From: Pseudoalteromonas luteoviolacea
Lineage (GTDB): Bacteria > Pseudomonadota > Gammaproteobacteria > Enterobacterales > Alteromonadaceae
NCBI RefSeq assembly: GCF_018100925.1
Contig: NZ_JAGJEH010000003.1
Coordinates: 558,001-622,000, forward strand
Reading direction: 5' to 3'
Length of the DNA stretch: 64,000 nt
Position numbers and translations under genes: made by a program. This document shows positions 9,720-19,398 of the stretch, piece by piece. The first letter of the stretch is position 1, and each line of letters opens with the position of its first letter. The notes below the pieces were generated by a model that saw nothing but the letters and a program-made list of their open reading frames with translations, did no database searches and was not told the DNA's origin.

Positions 9720-10454
9720 TCAATTTGCAACCTTGAACTGGGTAAGCCTACCATTAAGCTTGGTTAACTTCTTTAGTTCTGGTAACTTAGCTTCAAGTTT
9801 TTGCTTATTTAAATCTGGTCCGACAAACACCTTGGTCAGGGTACCATTCGGCGTTTTGACGGGACGCGTAAAAGTTTTAAAGCCATTTAGTTTCAGCTTA
9901 GCGATCAGTGCGTCCACATTGGCTTTATGTGAAAAACTACCTAATTGAATCACATAGGCCATTTTTGAAAAGTTAGAATCTTCCGGCCGTGCCAATTTGG
10001 GCTCTTTTGTTTCCACCGTGACTGCTTGCTTTGGCTTATTAACCTGCTCTGTCATTGGCTGCTCAGCTTTTGGTGCAGGTGATTGCTCGCTACGATTGTC
10101 ACTCGGTTTAGTAACTGCATTTGTATCGGTATCTTTAGATTTCGCAATAGTCTGACTTTCCAATGCGCTATCTACTGATGCTGAATCCGCAGTGCTATCG
10201 ACAGGTATCTGAGTATCTATATCATCTGCGATAACCTCTTCAACAACCTCTGCTTTTGGCTCAGGAGCGAGCTGAGCTCGTGCATCAATGGGCTTTTGCA
10301 GGTCAATAGATTTGAATTCTGGACGCTCAGGAATTTGTTGAAACCCTTCTTTATAGTGCACTTTTTCGCCGTCCAAAATATTTGGAATAAAAACGATCGC
10401 AGCAATTACTATGATGCTGGTGCCTACAAGGCGGTTTACAAATCCTGAGTTCAC
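9720..10454 (-). CDS. dedD: DedD-like SPOR-domain cell-division protein
   Basis: This 244-residue protein has the DedD layout: a short N-terminus, one membrane helix (about 9-27), a proline/glutamate/lysine-rich linker and a C-terminal SPOR domain (about 165-240, beginning YVIQLGSFSHKANVDALI). SPOR domains bind denuded glycan strands at the septum, so it probably works in late cell division. The start is a GTG with AGAGAG upstream, and the N-terminus MNSGFVNRLVGT resembles E. coli DedD. folC ends 3 bases upstream of the start, in keeping with the conserved folC-dedD-cvpA-purF operon. Confidence 0.9.
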   Translation of the reverse strand: MNSGFVNRLVGTSIIVIAAIVFIPNILDGEKVHYKEGFQQIPERPEFKSIDLQKPIDARAQLAPEPKAEVVEEVIADDIDTQIPVDSTADSASVDSALESQTIAKSKDTDTNAVTKPSDNRSEQSPAPKAEQPMTEQVNKPKQAVTVETKEPKLARPEDSNFSKMAYVIQLGSFSHKANVDALIAKLKLNGFKTFTRPVKTPNGTLTKVFVGPDLNKQKLEAKLPELKKLTKLNGRLTQFKVAN

Positions 10455-10457
10455 GTT

Positions 10458-11726
10458 TTACTCTCTATTTTTCCAATACTGTATCGCGTCTGCAACGGTA
10501 AAGAACGAACCAAAAATAATCAGCGCTGAGTTGTCATCTTGCTCTGGAAGCATTGCATCTAGTGCCGCAAAAACACTTTGAAACGCTAGGATCTCTTCTT
10601 GTTGCGTATTACTCAATGCTTGGCGCATATTTTCTGCGCTTTCAGCGCGTGGTCCATTGAGGGCTGCACATGTCCAACTATCGACTGCATCACCTAGCTC
10701 ATCGATCACCGCAGCTTTATCTTTATCAGCAAGCATAGCGACTAAGGCGTTAATTTTAAAGCCCTGATTTTTTAGGTTAAGCAACTTTGTACGTAAATAG
10801 CGTGCAGATTCAGGGTTGTGCGCTACATCAGTGTACACCAAAGGTTTGGTACTTAATTTCTGAAAGCGACCTTCCACTTGCAAGCTATCCAGCACCTCAC
10901 GTACCTTTTGCTCAGCAGGTAATAAATTCAAGTGTGCTAAGGCAGTCAGGGCAGTGGCAACATTTTGTGCAGGGATTGCAGGTTGAGAAAGCGTAAGATC
11001 ATAATCTAGATACTGCCAACGCAGGCCACTTTCAAGAGGGGTAAAATAGAAATCGCGCTTGGATAAAACCATTTCAGCCTCAATTTCTAAACCGTAATCC
11101 GTCACAGTATGGGGAATATTCAAATCGCCTACAATTGCAGGTGTGTTGGTTCTGAAAATACCGGCTTTATCATAACCAACCAGTTCGCGTGTATCGCCCA
11201 AATACTCTTTATGATCAAGATCTATCGTAGTGATAATACTGGCATATGGTGTGACAATATTGGTTGCGTCGTATCGACCACCTAGGCCCACTTCAAGTAA
11301 CACATAGTCCACTTCGTAGCGCTTAAAAAGTGCAAGCGCACCTAATGTACCATATTCAAAGTACGTCAACTGCGTCTCGCCTCTACCCTGTTCTAGCTGA
11401 CAGAAAGCATCTACGTGATCTTGATCCGCTAATTCTTGGCCATTGATACGAACTCGTTCGTTATAACGAATAAGATGAGGGGATGCGTATGTACCAACTG
11501 AATAGCCTTGAGCTAACAGCATCGCTTCCAAACAGCGCGCGGTTGTGCCCTTGCCATTGGTTCCACCAATTAAGATGATTTTACTGGGTGTGTCTAGTAA
11601 GTGAATATTATTGGCGACTTGAGCAACACGTTCTAACCCCATCTCAATGTTGGCCGGGTGTAGTTGCTCTAAATAACAAAGCCAATCATCTAAACTCGAT
11701 GATTGGCTAGGTTTGATGTGTGACAT
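10458..11726 (-). CDS. folC: Bifunctional dihydrofolate/folylpolyglutamate synthase
   Basis: FolC adds glutamate to dihydropteroate and then extends the polyglutamate tail of folates, using ATP. The Mur-ligase-type P-loop ILIGGTNGKGTTARCLEAML is at about residues 51-70, and later motifs such as YVLLEVGLGGRYDATNIV and TTIDLDHKEYLGDT are intact. Length 422 residues is normal. It begins 22 bases after the accD stop and is followed by dedD, as in other gammaproteobacteria. Confidence 0.97.
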   Translation of the reverse strand: MSHIKPSQSSSLDDWLCYLEQLHPANIEMGLERVAQVANNIHLLDTPSKIILIGGTNGKGTTARCLEAMLLAQGYSVGTYASPHLIRYNERVRINGQELADQDHVDAFCQLEQGRGETQLTYFEYGTLGALALFKRYEVDYVLLEVGLGGRYDATNIVTPYASIITTIDLDHKEYLGDTRELVGYDKAGIFRTNTPAIVGDLNIPHTVTDYGLEIEAEMVLSKRDFYFTPLESGLRWQYLDYDLTLSQPAIPAQNVATALTALAHLNLLPAEQKVREVLDSLQVEGRFQKLSTKPLVYTDVAHNPESARYLRTKLLNLKNQGFKINALVAMLADKDKAAVIDELGDAVDSWTCAALNGPRAESAENMRQALSNTQQEEILAFQSVFAALDAMLPEQDDNSALIIFGSFFTVADAIQYWKNRE

Positions 11727-11748
11727 AGCTAGCTCAATTTCGAAAAAT

Positions 11749-12624
11749 TTACGCTACTCTATGCTCTTGTTCTGTAGAAGGCAAGTCCATAAACTTAGAA
11801 ATCATACGTGCTAGAGAGTCACGCATTTCACGACGGTCAATAATCACATCAATAGCACCGTGCTCTAGTAAAAATTCACTGCGCTGGAACCCTTCAGGTA
11901 AGGTTTCACGTACTGTTTGCTCGATAACACGAGGGCCAGCAAAACCGATCAATGCTTTTGGTTCACCCACGTTGATGTCACCTAGCATTGCTAATGAAGC
12001 TGATACACCACCCATAGTTGGGTTGGTTAACACAGAGATAAACGGTAGGCCCTGCTCGCTCATTTTTGCAAGTGCAGCACTGGTTTTAGCCATTTGCATT
12101 AGTGAGAATAACGCTTCTTGCATTCGTGCACCGCCTGATGCAGAGAAACAAATTAAAGGCATATTATGCTCAAGACACTCATTGACGGCTGCTACAAAAC
12201 GCGCACCTACAACAGATGCCATAGAGCCGCCCATAAATGAGAATTCAAATGCAACGGCAGCAACTGGCATACCTTTCAAGCGACCTTTCATCGCGATCAA
12301 AGCATCTTTTTCACCGCTGACTTTTTGTGCTGCGGTGATACGGTCTGAGTACTTTTTAGAATCTTTAAATTTGAGCACATCTTGAGGCTCAAATTGTGTA
12401 CCTAATTCAACTAGCTCACCATCATCTAGGAAACGTGTTAGACGTTCACGAGCTGAAATACGCATATGATGATCACATTTAGGGCATACATATAGCGACT
12501 TTTCTAGTTCAGCTTTATATAAGATGGAATCACAGGCCGTACACTTTGCCCAGACACCTTCCGGTACCTCTTTCTTACCTGCCGATTTAGCAGCTTTAGG
12601 CAAGATTTTTTCTAACCAACTCAT
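11749..12624 (-). CDS. accD: Acetyl-CoA carboxylase carboxyltransferase subunit beta
   Basis: AccD is the beta subunit of the carboxyltransferase that makes malonyl-CoA for fatty-acid synthesis, working with AccA. The N-terminal four-cysteine zinc finger is present (CTAC and CPKC pairs, about residues 28-50), followed by the crotonase-like carboxyltransferase core with [20 protein letters not shown] and [17 protein letters not shown]. The frame is open to 12684, but the ATG at 12624 gives the family start [10 protein letters not shown] and is preceded by AAGAGAG. Length 291 residues. A perfect palindrome lies just upstream and may be an operator. Confidence 0.97.
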   Translation of the reverse strand: MSWLEKILPKAAKSAGKKEVPEGVWAKCTACDSILYKAELEKSLYVCPKCDHHMRISARERLTRFLDDGELVELGTQFEPQDVLKFKDSKKYSDRITAAQKVSGEKDALIAMKGRLKGMPVAAVAFEFSFMGGSMASVVGARFVAAVNECLEHNMPLICFSASGGARMQEALFSLMQMAKTSAALAKMSEQGLPFISVLTNPTMGGVSASLAMLGDINVGEPKALIGFAGPRVIEQTVRETLPEGFQRSEFLLEHGAIDVIIDRREMRDSLARMISKFMDLPSTEQEHRVA

Positions 12625-12656
12625 TGGCAACTCTCTTGTCTTTATTCTGTATATTA

Positions 12657-12672
12657 GTCTGTGCACACAGAC
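12657..12672. promoter_or_regulatory. 16-bp palindrome upstream of accD
   Basis: GTCTGTGCACACAGAC is a perfect palindrome 33 bases upstream of the accD start. On the minus strand it is immediately followed by TAATAT, a good -10 box, so a protein bound here would cover the promoter spacer. I do not recognise the regulator. Confidence 0.4.
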
Positions 12673-12843
12673 AGATTTTCCCAATTAAAACATGTTTAAG
12701 GCAACAGCGGTATAAAAAACTGGTCTTAGTAGTCTTAACAAGTAATAGACGTATGAGGAACTGATATTTTAATGTACACAACACAGACAGCTACTTGCTA
12801 AATTTAAATAGCTTATGCAGGACTACCAGCTTCTCAGTAATTT

Positions 12844-13644
12844 TTATTTTTTAATCTCGACTTCTGGCAAAAATAGCGGGCCCACAGACATTTTCGGGAT
12901 CCCCCACTTTTCTGGGTAATCAACATCAACTAGGTATAGACCATTAGGTTTTGCTGTCGCACTGGCCTGTGTTCTATCTTTTACTGCCAACAATTCAGCC
13001 ATCCACTCTGGCGACTGCTCACCAATTCCAATATCTAGCAAGCACCCTGTGATATTTCTAACCATATGGTGTAAAAATGCATTCGCTTTGATGTCTATGA
13101 CGACATAGTCTCCAAATCTGTTGACCTGAAGGTGGTGAATGTTTCGAAAAGGTGTATTTGACTGGCAATGTACTGCTCTGAAAGAGGTAAAATCTTGTTC
13201 ACCCAGCATATGTGGACATGCAGCCTGCATTCTTTCAACATCTAGGGGATAGTGAAAGTGCGTTACCCCATTCCTTAAAATACCAGGGCGATAAGTATGG
13301 TTGTATATCACATAACGATATCGCCTTGCTGTGGCACTAAAGCGTGCATGGAATTCGTCATCAACCTGTTGGGCAAATCGTACCGCAATGTCATCCGGTA
13401 ATTGCGAGTTCATACCAAGTGTAAATGCACTCATTTCGCGCTCGGCATCGGTATCAAAATGTACTAATTGCCCAGTGGCATGTACACCAGCATCCGTTCG
13501 ACCTGCGCAAACAATTTCGACGGGATGGTTACAGATCCGCGAAAGCGCTGTTTCAATTTCTTCTTGGACACTACTTACATGACTTTGACGCTGCCAACCT
13601 GAGTAGTTGCCACCGTTATACTCGATACCTAGTACTACACGCAT
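12844..13644 (-). CDS. truA: tRNA pseudouridine(38-40) synthase
   Basis: TruA converts uridines 38, 39 and 40 of tRNA anticodon arms to pseudouridine. The catalytic aspartate lies in [20 protein letters not shown] (about residues 46-65). The C-terminal half keeps [17 protein letters not shown], another family motif. Length 266 residues is normal. It lies between fimV and accD, the usual order, with a 219-base gap before accD that contains the accD promoter region. Confidence 0.97.
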   Translation of the reverse strand: MRVVLGIEYNGGNYSGWQRQSHVSSVQEEIETALSRICNHPVEIVCAGRTDAGVHATGQLVHFDTDAEREMSAFTLGMNSQLPDDIAVRFAQQVDDEFHARFSATARRYRYVIYNHTYRPGILRNGVTHFHYPLDVERMQAACPHMLGEQDFTSFRAVHCQSNTPFRNIHHLQVNRFGDYVVIDIKANAFLHHMVRNITGCLLDIGIGEQSPEWMAELLAVKDRTQASATAKPNGLYLVDVDYPEKWGIPKMSVGPLFLPEVEIKK

Positions 13645-13709
13645 ACACTTGCAAACTCTTCACTAAATTATAGCCGGGCATTTTATGCTATTGGCAAGGG
13701 GAAGAAAAG

Positions 13710-13735
13710 CAAAGGGGGCGATATCGCCCCCTTTG
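13710..13735. terminator. Terminator after fimV
   Basis: A 26-base perfect inverted repeat (arms of 11-13 bases, core GGGGGCG/CGCCCCC) lies 15 bases beyond the fimV stop and before the truA start. On the minus strand it is followed by a T-rich stretch (GCTTTTCTTC). Confidence 0.85.
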
Positions 13736-13749
13736 TTAATTATCCAACA

Positions 13750-16700
13750 CTATTTTATTTGCTCTTTTAGCAATCGGGCTTCCGCTTGTACCGACTCAGG
13801 ACCATTCTCCATGACTTCCTCCAAGGCTGAAACTGCCGAGTCAAAGTCTTCTATTTCAAGATATGCCCGTGCTAAGTCTAGCTTTGCTGAGAAGCCATCT
13901 TCTTCTAGATCAACATCTTTAGGGTTATCTCCCGCTAGTAAATCTTCAAAGTCATCTAGACCGACATCCATATTTGGTTCTTGATAAGGCTCCTCTGTGG
14001 TAAGAACATCATCGCTTTGTGCAATCAAGTCTTCAATTTCCACAAAGTCTTCCGGCATTGATTGTTCGTGGTTTTGCTCTAAATCTTCTTCAATCTCGAA
14101 CTGTTCATCTAAGTCTTCACTTAACAATGCATCAAAGTCGACTTCCAATTCTGGCTCTTGTTCATTTCCAGCCAGATCTTCTGGCTCGGCATATTCATCC
14201 AATAAAGCATCAAAATCCGTACCTTCTAAATCTGCCATAAATTCATCTTCGATGGCACTTTCATCAATATCTATCGAACTTTCTTGCTCATCGTTGCCCG
14301 CTTCTGCAACTTCTTCTAATTCCGCTAAAAATGCATCTGGGTTAATGCTGGTTTCTTGAGCGGTTGCTGATTCTAACGTCGCTATTTCATCATTTTCATT
14401 CGATGAATACGTTTCTGAGCTTTCAGCTTCTAAAGAGGCCAATGCAGCAGACTCATCAAAAGGCGTCTCTAGATCGATTTCCAACTCTTGTTCAGCCATT
14501 GGAAGATCTGTACTTTGAGGAGCTTCACTACTCGGTAATTCCTCATCCATTGCAGCTAGCGCCGCATCTTCATCAAAAGGCGTATCTAGATCTATGCCCA
14601 AGTCACCCAATTCATCTTCAGCTACGGGAGATAGCTCACTCTCACCACTCTCTGTAACAGGAGTCTGCGTCGCATCATCACTAATATTACTTTCAGAGAT
14701 AGCACTTGGAGCTTCATCAAAGTCATCGAATAAATCATCTAGTTCATCACCAAAAGACTCTTCTAAATCGCCTTCAATGTTTGCATTTAAGTCACGTTGG
14801 CTATCTAAGCTCTGTGCTAATTGGCGCTCAGTTTCACTCATTCCCTCTGGTAGAGGCCCATCATCTAATGAAATTTCCGGCTCACCAACTTCTTCTAATT
14901 CAAGCTCAGGGTAACTTTCTAACTGCGCACTTGGTGTTACAAAATCTTCCTCTGGAAGAGATTCCTCCGCAAGTAAATCTACTTCATCACCAAGAGGATC
15001 ATCACCTAAGTCGATCTCAACATCTTCAGCCATCAGCTCCTCATCGAGAGAAGCAAGCTCTGCTTCAGCCTCCAACGCATCTAACATGTCGTCGACATTT
15101 TGTGGTTCGGTACTTTCGATGTCTTGTAAAAGTTCGCTCGGCTCGATTTCCAGCTCTAGCTCTGCTTCTAGTTCTGGCTCTGCTTCTAGTTCAAGCTCAT
15201 CTTCTAGTTCAAGCTCAGCTTCGAGTTCTGGCTCTGCTTCGAGTTCTGACTCAGCTTCTAGTTCAAGCTCCTCTTCGAATTCAAGCTCAGCTTCGAGTTC
15301 AAGCTCATCTTCGAGTTCTGGCTCTGCTTCAAATTCTGGCTCTGCTTCTAGTTCTGGCTCTGCTTCTAGTTCTGGCTCAGCTTCGAGTTCTGGCTCATCT
15401 TCGAGTTCTGGCTCAGCTTCTAGTTCTGGCTCATCTTCGAGTTCTGGCTCAGCTTCAAATTCTGGCTCTGCTTCGAGTTCTGGCTCTGCTTCTAGTTCTG
15501 GCTCTGCTTCTAGTTCTGGCTCTGCTTCTAGTTCTGGCTCTGCTTCTAGTTCTGGCTCTGCTTCTAGTTCTGGCTCTGCTTCTAGTTCTGGCTCTGCTTC
15601 TAGTTCAAGCTCATCTTCTAGTTCTGGCCCAGCTTCTAGTTCTGGCTCTGCTTCGAGTTCTGGCTCTGCTTCTAGTTCTGGCTCTGCTTCTAGTTCAAGC
15701 TCATCCTCTAGTTCTGGCCCAGCTTCTAGTTCTGGCTCAGCTTCTAGTTCTGGCTCAGCTTCGAGTTCTGGCTCAGCTTCGAGTTCTGGCTCTGCTTCGA
15801 GTTCTGGCTCTGCTTCGAGTTCTGGCTCAGCTTCTAGTTCTGGCTCAGCTTCTAGTTCTGGCTCTGCTGCTAGTTCTGGCTCTGCTTCGAGTTCTGGCTC
15901 TGCTTCGAGTTCTGGCTCTGCTTCAAGTTCTGGCTCAGCTGCTAGTTCTGGCTCATCTTCGAGTTCCGGCTCTGCTGCTAGTTCTGGCTCAGCTGCTAGT
16001 TCCGGCTCTGCTTCTAGTTCCGGCTCAGCTGCTAGTTCCGGCTCAGCTGCTAGTTCCGGCTCTGCTTCTAGCTCTGGCTCTGCTTCTAGTTCTGGCTCAG
16101 CTTCAGCAAGTGAAGCGCCTTTCGCCTCAGGGACATTTTCATCTTCACCTAGCATGCCATCCAAATGGCCTACTTCAACATTTGAGGTGATAATCGACCC
16201 TTCCTGATCAAGGCCATCTTCACCTTCTAGCTCTGCAAACTCTGTATCAGTATCTAAGTTCGGTGTTTCTTCGCCAATGTCTGCTAACAGGTCGTCAACA
16301 TCACCAAGGTCATCTTCACCTTCTGGCTCTGTAAACTCTGTGTCGGCCTCTAAGCTCGGCGCTTCTTCGCCAATATCTGCTAAAAGGTCCTCAACATCAC
16401 CAAGGTTATCTTCACCTTCTGCCTCTGCAAACTCTGTGTCGGCCTCTAAGCTCGGTGCTTCTTCGTTAATATCTGCTAAAAGGTTGTCAACATCACCAAG
16501 GTCATCTTCACCTTCTAGCTCTGCAAACTCTGTGTCAGTATCTAAGCTTGGTGATCCTTCGCCAATGTCTGCTAACAGGTCGTCAACGTCACCAAGATCG
16601 CCTTCTGTCAGCTCACTGTCAGCTTCTAAGCTCGGTGCTTCTTCGCCAATGTCAGCTAAAAGGTCGTCAACATCACCAAGATCATCTTCACCTTCTGGCT

Positions 16701-19131
16701 CTGCAAACTCTGTGTCGGCCTCTAAGCTCGGTGCTTCTTCGCCAATGTCAGCTAACAGGTCGTCAACATCTCCAAGATCATCTTCACCTTCTAGCTCTGC
16801 AAACTCTGTGTCGGCCTCTAAGCTCGGTGCTTCTTCGCCAATGTCAGCTAACAGGTCGTCAACATCACCAAGATCATCTTCACCTTCTGGCTCTGCAAAC
16901 TCTGTGTCGGCCTCTAAGCTCGGTGCTTCTTCGCCAATGTCAGCTAAAAGGTCTTCAACATCTCCAAGATCATCTTCACCTTCTGGCTCTGCAAACTCTG
17001 TGTCAGTATCTAAGCTTGGTGCTTCTTCGCCAATGTCTGCTAACAGGTCGTCAACGTCACCAAGATCGCCTTCGGTCGCTAATTCTGTCAGCTCACTGTC
17101 AGCTTCTAGGCTCGGTGTTTCTTCGCCAATGTCTGCTAACAGGTCGTCAACGTCACCAAGATCGCCTTCAGTCGCTAATTCTGTCAGCTCACTGTCAGCT
17201 TCTAAGCTTGGTGTTTCTTCGCCAATGTCTGCTAAAAGGTCATCAACATCACCAAGGCTATCTTCACCTTCTGGCTCTGCAAACTCTGTTTCGGCCTCCA
17301 AGCTCGGCGCTTCTTCACCAATATCTGCCAACAGATCGTCAACGTCCCCTAGATCGTCTTCATCTGCAGGCTCTGAAAATTCAGTTTCGCTGCTCGCCTG
17401 AGCTAAAAGCGCATCAATATCTTCTTCACCTGCAAGCTCACTTTCTTGTTCAGCTTGAGATATTAAATCATCAATATCTTGCTGCTCTTCACTTACTTGC
17501 TGCTGCGCATCTTCAAGCAAACCATCAACATCATCTATTTCCAAACCATCTTCTTCGATACCTAGATCATCTTCATCTAACGCACCATCCAGTAGGTCGT
17601 CAATATCATCAGCACTTAAGATGCTATCATTATCAACTGTTTCTTCAGTAGCCGGAGTTTCTGTTTCCGTCTCTTCAATTAAGCTATCAATGTCATCTAA
17701 ATCTAGCTCATCATCACCCGCAGGCTCTGATTCTGGCTCTTCAGCCAGCTCTTCACTTAGTGCAGCTAGTGCATCGTCACTTACATCCAGCGTATCATCT
17801 TGCTCGTCACCAACTTCATTGAATAGGTCATCTATATCATCGGCACTAAGAATGTCATCACTGTCTGAGGCTGCATCTTCTACGTCTAGTGTGACTTCAT
17901 CACCCAGTGCATCATCAGTTGAATCAAAGCTCTGCTGTAAGAAATCATCTATATCGTCTGACGATTCTTCCGAAGACGACTCGTCATCGAACACAATGTC
18001 ATCATTTAACAAACTGTCCAGCTCGTCCTGATCGAGCGTACTGCTTCCCGTCTCAAACCCGTCATCGTCATCATCTAAAGAATCAAAAACGATATCATCG
18101 TCTTCAGGTAAAATATCATCATCAAGCTGGATACTTTCATCTAGCGGTGCAACATCATCTGTGACTGGCATGTCAAGATCAAGAGGGTCTGCCGCCGCGG
18201 CAGCAGCTCCCGTAGCTGCTGCAGCTGCAACTGGCGCTTGAGGTAAGAATTCATCGTCTTCAGCACTCGATTCAGCTGCCTGTTTGCGTTTACGCATAAA
18301 GAACACCAACCCGCCAATAACTAACAACGCAGGAATTGTTGCGAGTAAGGCAATTACGATGGGGTTTGATAACGTTTTGCTTAAGCTCGACTCTTGCTCA
18401 GCCATTTTGTCAGCTTCTTGCTGTGCGATCATTTCGCTTTGCATATCAATTACAACTTTCAACTGCTGTTGAATTTCGCTGTCTTTGCCAAGTTGATCAC
18501 GGACATTTTGCAATTCGTCTGAAATATCACTGAGCTGCTTTCTAAGTTGGTTATTCTCTTCCAATATGTCTTCTACATTTTTGACTGAAGACTTAAATTG
18601 GTTCTGCAAGTCCAATAGCTTGGAATCCTGCTCCATTCGCAGGTTTCTTAACTGATTAGTAAGTGCTTTTTGAGCCTGTTCTACATCGACTTTACGCGCC
18701 TGAGTCACCCGCTTTTGGGCATCATTGATATCAGACTGGCTCAAGGTGCCATTTTTCTTGCGCTCCCATAACGCATCATCTTGATCTGACTTTTGTTTTG
18801 CTATGCTAGGGTTGACTCGTCTAATTTCTGCAAGAGTTGGAATACGCAGATACGCCCCATCCCGCATATGGTTGAGGTTTTGGTCTAAAAATGCGCTTGG
18901 ATTTTTGTCATAGAGGGCTTTCATTACCTGATAAATAGTCACAGAGTCATCAGGTCTAATCTTTTGCGCTAGGCGCCACAAAGTATCTGAAGGTCTAATA
19001 GGACCAACTGAACGTCCCTCTAACCCATAATCAACACCCTTGGGACCCTTCAACACTGTGCCATCTTGAGTGTGTGCAGGAGATGTTATGAAAGCCAATG
19101 CTAGGATACAAAATAAGGCTAAACCGCGCAT
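13750..19131 (-). CDS. fimV: FimV-family polar hub protein with expanded repeats
   Basis: FimV is an inner-membrane protein with a periplasmic peptidoglycan-binding LysM-like part and a cytoplasmic acidic part. In Pseudomonas and Vibrio (HubP) it organises the cell pole and type IV pilus or twitching functions. Here: signal peptide (about 1-21), LysM-like region (about 43-98, beginning GPIRPSDTLWRLAQ), coiled coil (about 140-250), one membrane helix (257-279), then a very acidic cytoplasmic region and a C-terminal FimV/TPR-like motif (about 1750-1793, LDLARAYLEIEDFDSAVSAL). The cytoplasmic region holds two repeat blocks, residues 593-972 and 1010-1327. At 1793 residues it is about twice the length of Pseudomonas FimV. 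The start has AAGGAA just upstream. Confidence 0.92.
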   Translation of the reverse strand: MRGLALFCILALAFITSPAHTQDGTVLKGPKGVDYGLEGRSVGPIRPSDTLWRLAQKIRPDDSVTIYQVMKALYDKNPSAFLDQNLNHMRDGAYLRIPTLAEIRRVNPSIAKQKSDQDDALWERKKNGTLSQSDINDAQKRVTQARKVDVEQAQKALTNQLRNLRMEQDSKLLDLQNQFKSSVKNVEDILEENNQLRKQLSDISDELQNVRDQLGKDSEIQQQLKVVIDMQSEMIAQQEADKMAEQESSLSKTLSNPIVIALLATIPALLVIGGLVFFMRKRKQAAESSAEDDEFLPQAPVAAAAATGAAAAAADPLDLDMPVTDDVAPLDESIQLDDDILPEDDDIVFDSLDDDDDGFETGSSTLDQDELDSLLNDDIVFDDESSSEESSDDIDDFLQQSFDSTDDALGDEVTLDVEDAASDSDDILSADDIDDLFNEVGDEQDDTLDVSDDALAALSEELAEEPESEPAGDDELDLDDIDSLIEETETETPATEETVDNDSILSADDIDDLLDGALDEDDLGIEEDGLEIDDVDGLLEDAQQQVSEEQQDIDDLISQAEQESELAGEEDIDALLAQASSETEFSEPADEDDLGDVDDLLADIGEEAPSLEAETEFAEPEGEDSLGDVDDLLADIGEETPSLEADSELTELATEGDLGDVDDLLADIGEETPSLEADSELTELATEGDLGDVDDLLADIGEEAPSLDTDTEFAEPEGEDDLGDVEDLLADIGEEAPSLEADTEFAEPEGEDDLGDVDDLLADIGEEAPSLEADTEFAELEGEDDLGDVDDLLADIGEEAPSLEADTEFAEPEGEDDLGDVDDLLADIGEEAPSLEADSELTEGDLGDVDDLLADIGEGSPSLDTDTEFAELEGEDDLGDVDNLLADINEEAPSLEADTEFAEAEGEDNLGDVEDLLADIGEEAPSLEADTEFTEPEGEDDLGDVDDLLADIGEETPNLDTDTEFAELEGEDGLDQEGSIITSNVEVGHLDGMLGEDENVPEAKGASLAEAEPELEAEPELEAEPELAAEPELAAEPELEAEPELAAEPELAAEPELEDEPELAAEPELEAEPELEAEPELEAEPELAAEPELEAEPELEAEPELEAEPELEAEPELEAEPELEAEPELEAEPELEAGPELEDELELEAEPELEAEPELEAEPELEAGPELEDELELEAEPELEAEPELEAEPELEAEPELEAEPELEAEPELEAEPELEAEPEFEAEPELEDEPELEAEPELEDEPELEAEPELEAEPELEAEPEFEAEPELEDELELEAELEFEEELELEAESELEAEPELEAELELEDELELEAEPELEAELELEIEPSELLQDIESTEPQNVDDMLDALEAEAELASLDEELMAEDVEIDLGDDPLGDEVDLLAEESLPEEDFVTPSAQLESYPELELEEVGEPEISLDDGPLPEGMSETERQLAQSLDSQRDLNANIEGDLEESFGDELDDLFDDFDEAPSAISESNISDDATQTPVTESGESELSPVAEDELGDLGIDLDTPFDEDAALAAMDEELPSSEAPQSTDLPMAEQELEIDLETPFDESAALASLEAESSETYSSNENDEIATLESATAQETSINPDAFLAELEEVAEAGNDEQESSIDIDESAIEDEFMADLEGTDFDALLDEYAEPEDLAGNEQEPELEVDFDALLSEDLDEQFEIEEDLEQNHEQSMPEDFVEIEDLIAQSDDVLTTEEPYQEPNMDVGLDDFEDLLAGDNPKDVDLEEDGFSAKLDLARAYLEIEDFDSAVSALEEVMENGPESVQAEARLLKEQIK
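15151..16104 (-). repeat. fimV hexapeptide repeat block (18-bp unit)
   Basis: 954 bases, exactly 53 units of 18 bp, encode a hexapeptide with consensus EAEPEL (variants AAEPEL, EAGPEL, EDELEL, EAEPEF). Two stretches repeat the same order of variant units (EAGPEL-EDELEL followed by EAEPEL runs), which points to block duplication. The whole-codon length keeps the frame whatever the copy number. Confidence 0.95.
16216..17355 (-). repeat. fimV 32-residue repeat block (96-bp unit)
   Basis: Twelve tandem copies of a 32-residue unit of the form DLGDVDDLLADIGEEAPSLE plus a 12-residue acidic tail; one copy is shortened to 28 residues. The length is 1140 bases (11 x 96 + 84). The LGDVDDLLADI core resembles shorter DDIDDLL motifs that occur once or twice further upstream in the protein, so the block probably grew from such a motif. 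Confidence 0.95.
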
Positions 19132-19154
19132 GCTGTTCCTTTGTTTAAGGTGAC

Positions 19155-19175
19155 CACTTACTCAACCAGTAAGTG
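19155..19175 (-). promoter_or_regulatory. Hairpin in the fimV leader
   Basis: An 8-bp perfect inverted repeat (CACTTACT/AGTAAGTG, 5-base loop) ends 24 bases upstream of the fimV start and just before its Shine-Dalgarno. It could be a leader hairpin or an operator. The 267-base gap between asd and fimV shows no open frame. Confidence 0.35.
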
Positions 19176-19358
19176 AATAATAAATTTGCTCATCTTTGCT
19201 TTTTGCAAGCTCTATTCCAATTGCAAACTATAAACCAGTTATAAGGGAATATCCATTGTCTGTGTATTGATTCTTAACATCGTACTAATACTTTATAATT
19301 AGAATGAAATTGTTTTATAAATCAGGGAGGTGGTAAAAGAAGGATTTGTGTAACCAGT

Positions 19359-19389
19359 GAGGCAAAACGCTGCCATCGCATTTTGCCTC
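19359..19389 (-). terminator. Possible terminator after asd
   Basis: A 9-bp perfect stem (GAGGCAAAA/TTTTGCCTC, extended by two pairs after a mismatch) lies 10 bases beyond the asd stop. It has no proper T-run on the minus strand, so termination is only suggested. Confidence 0.4.
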
Positions 19390-19398
19390 TGAGTATTA

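Noticed and set aside
9146..9720. PurR operator for cvpA-purF
   Set aside because: No palindrome of the ACGCAAACGTTTGCGT type was found upstream of cvpA or purF.
15086..16207. Long open frames on the strand opposite fimV, rich in Ser/Gly/Ala or Leu/Val
   Set aside because: They arise because the 18-bp and 96-bp units lack stops in several frames. They have no separate start signals, and the fimV frame is supported by LysM, membrane and C-terminal motifs.
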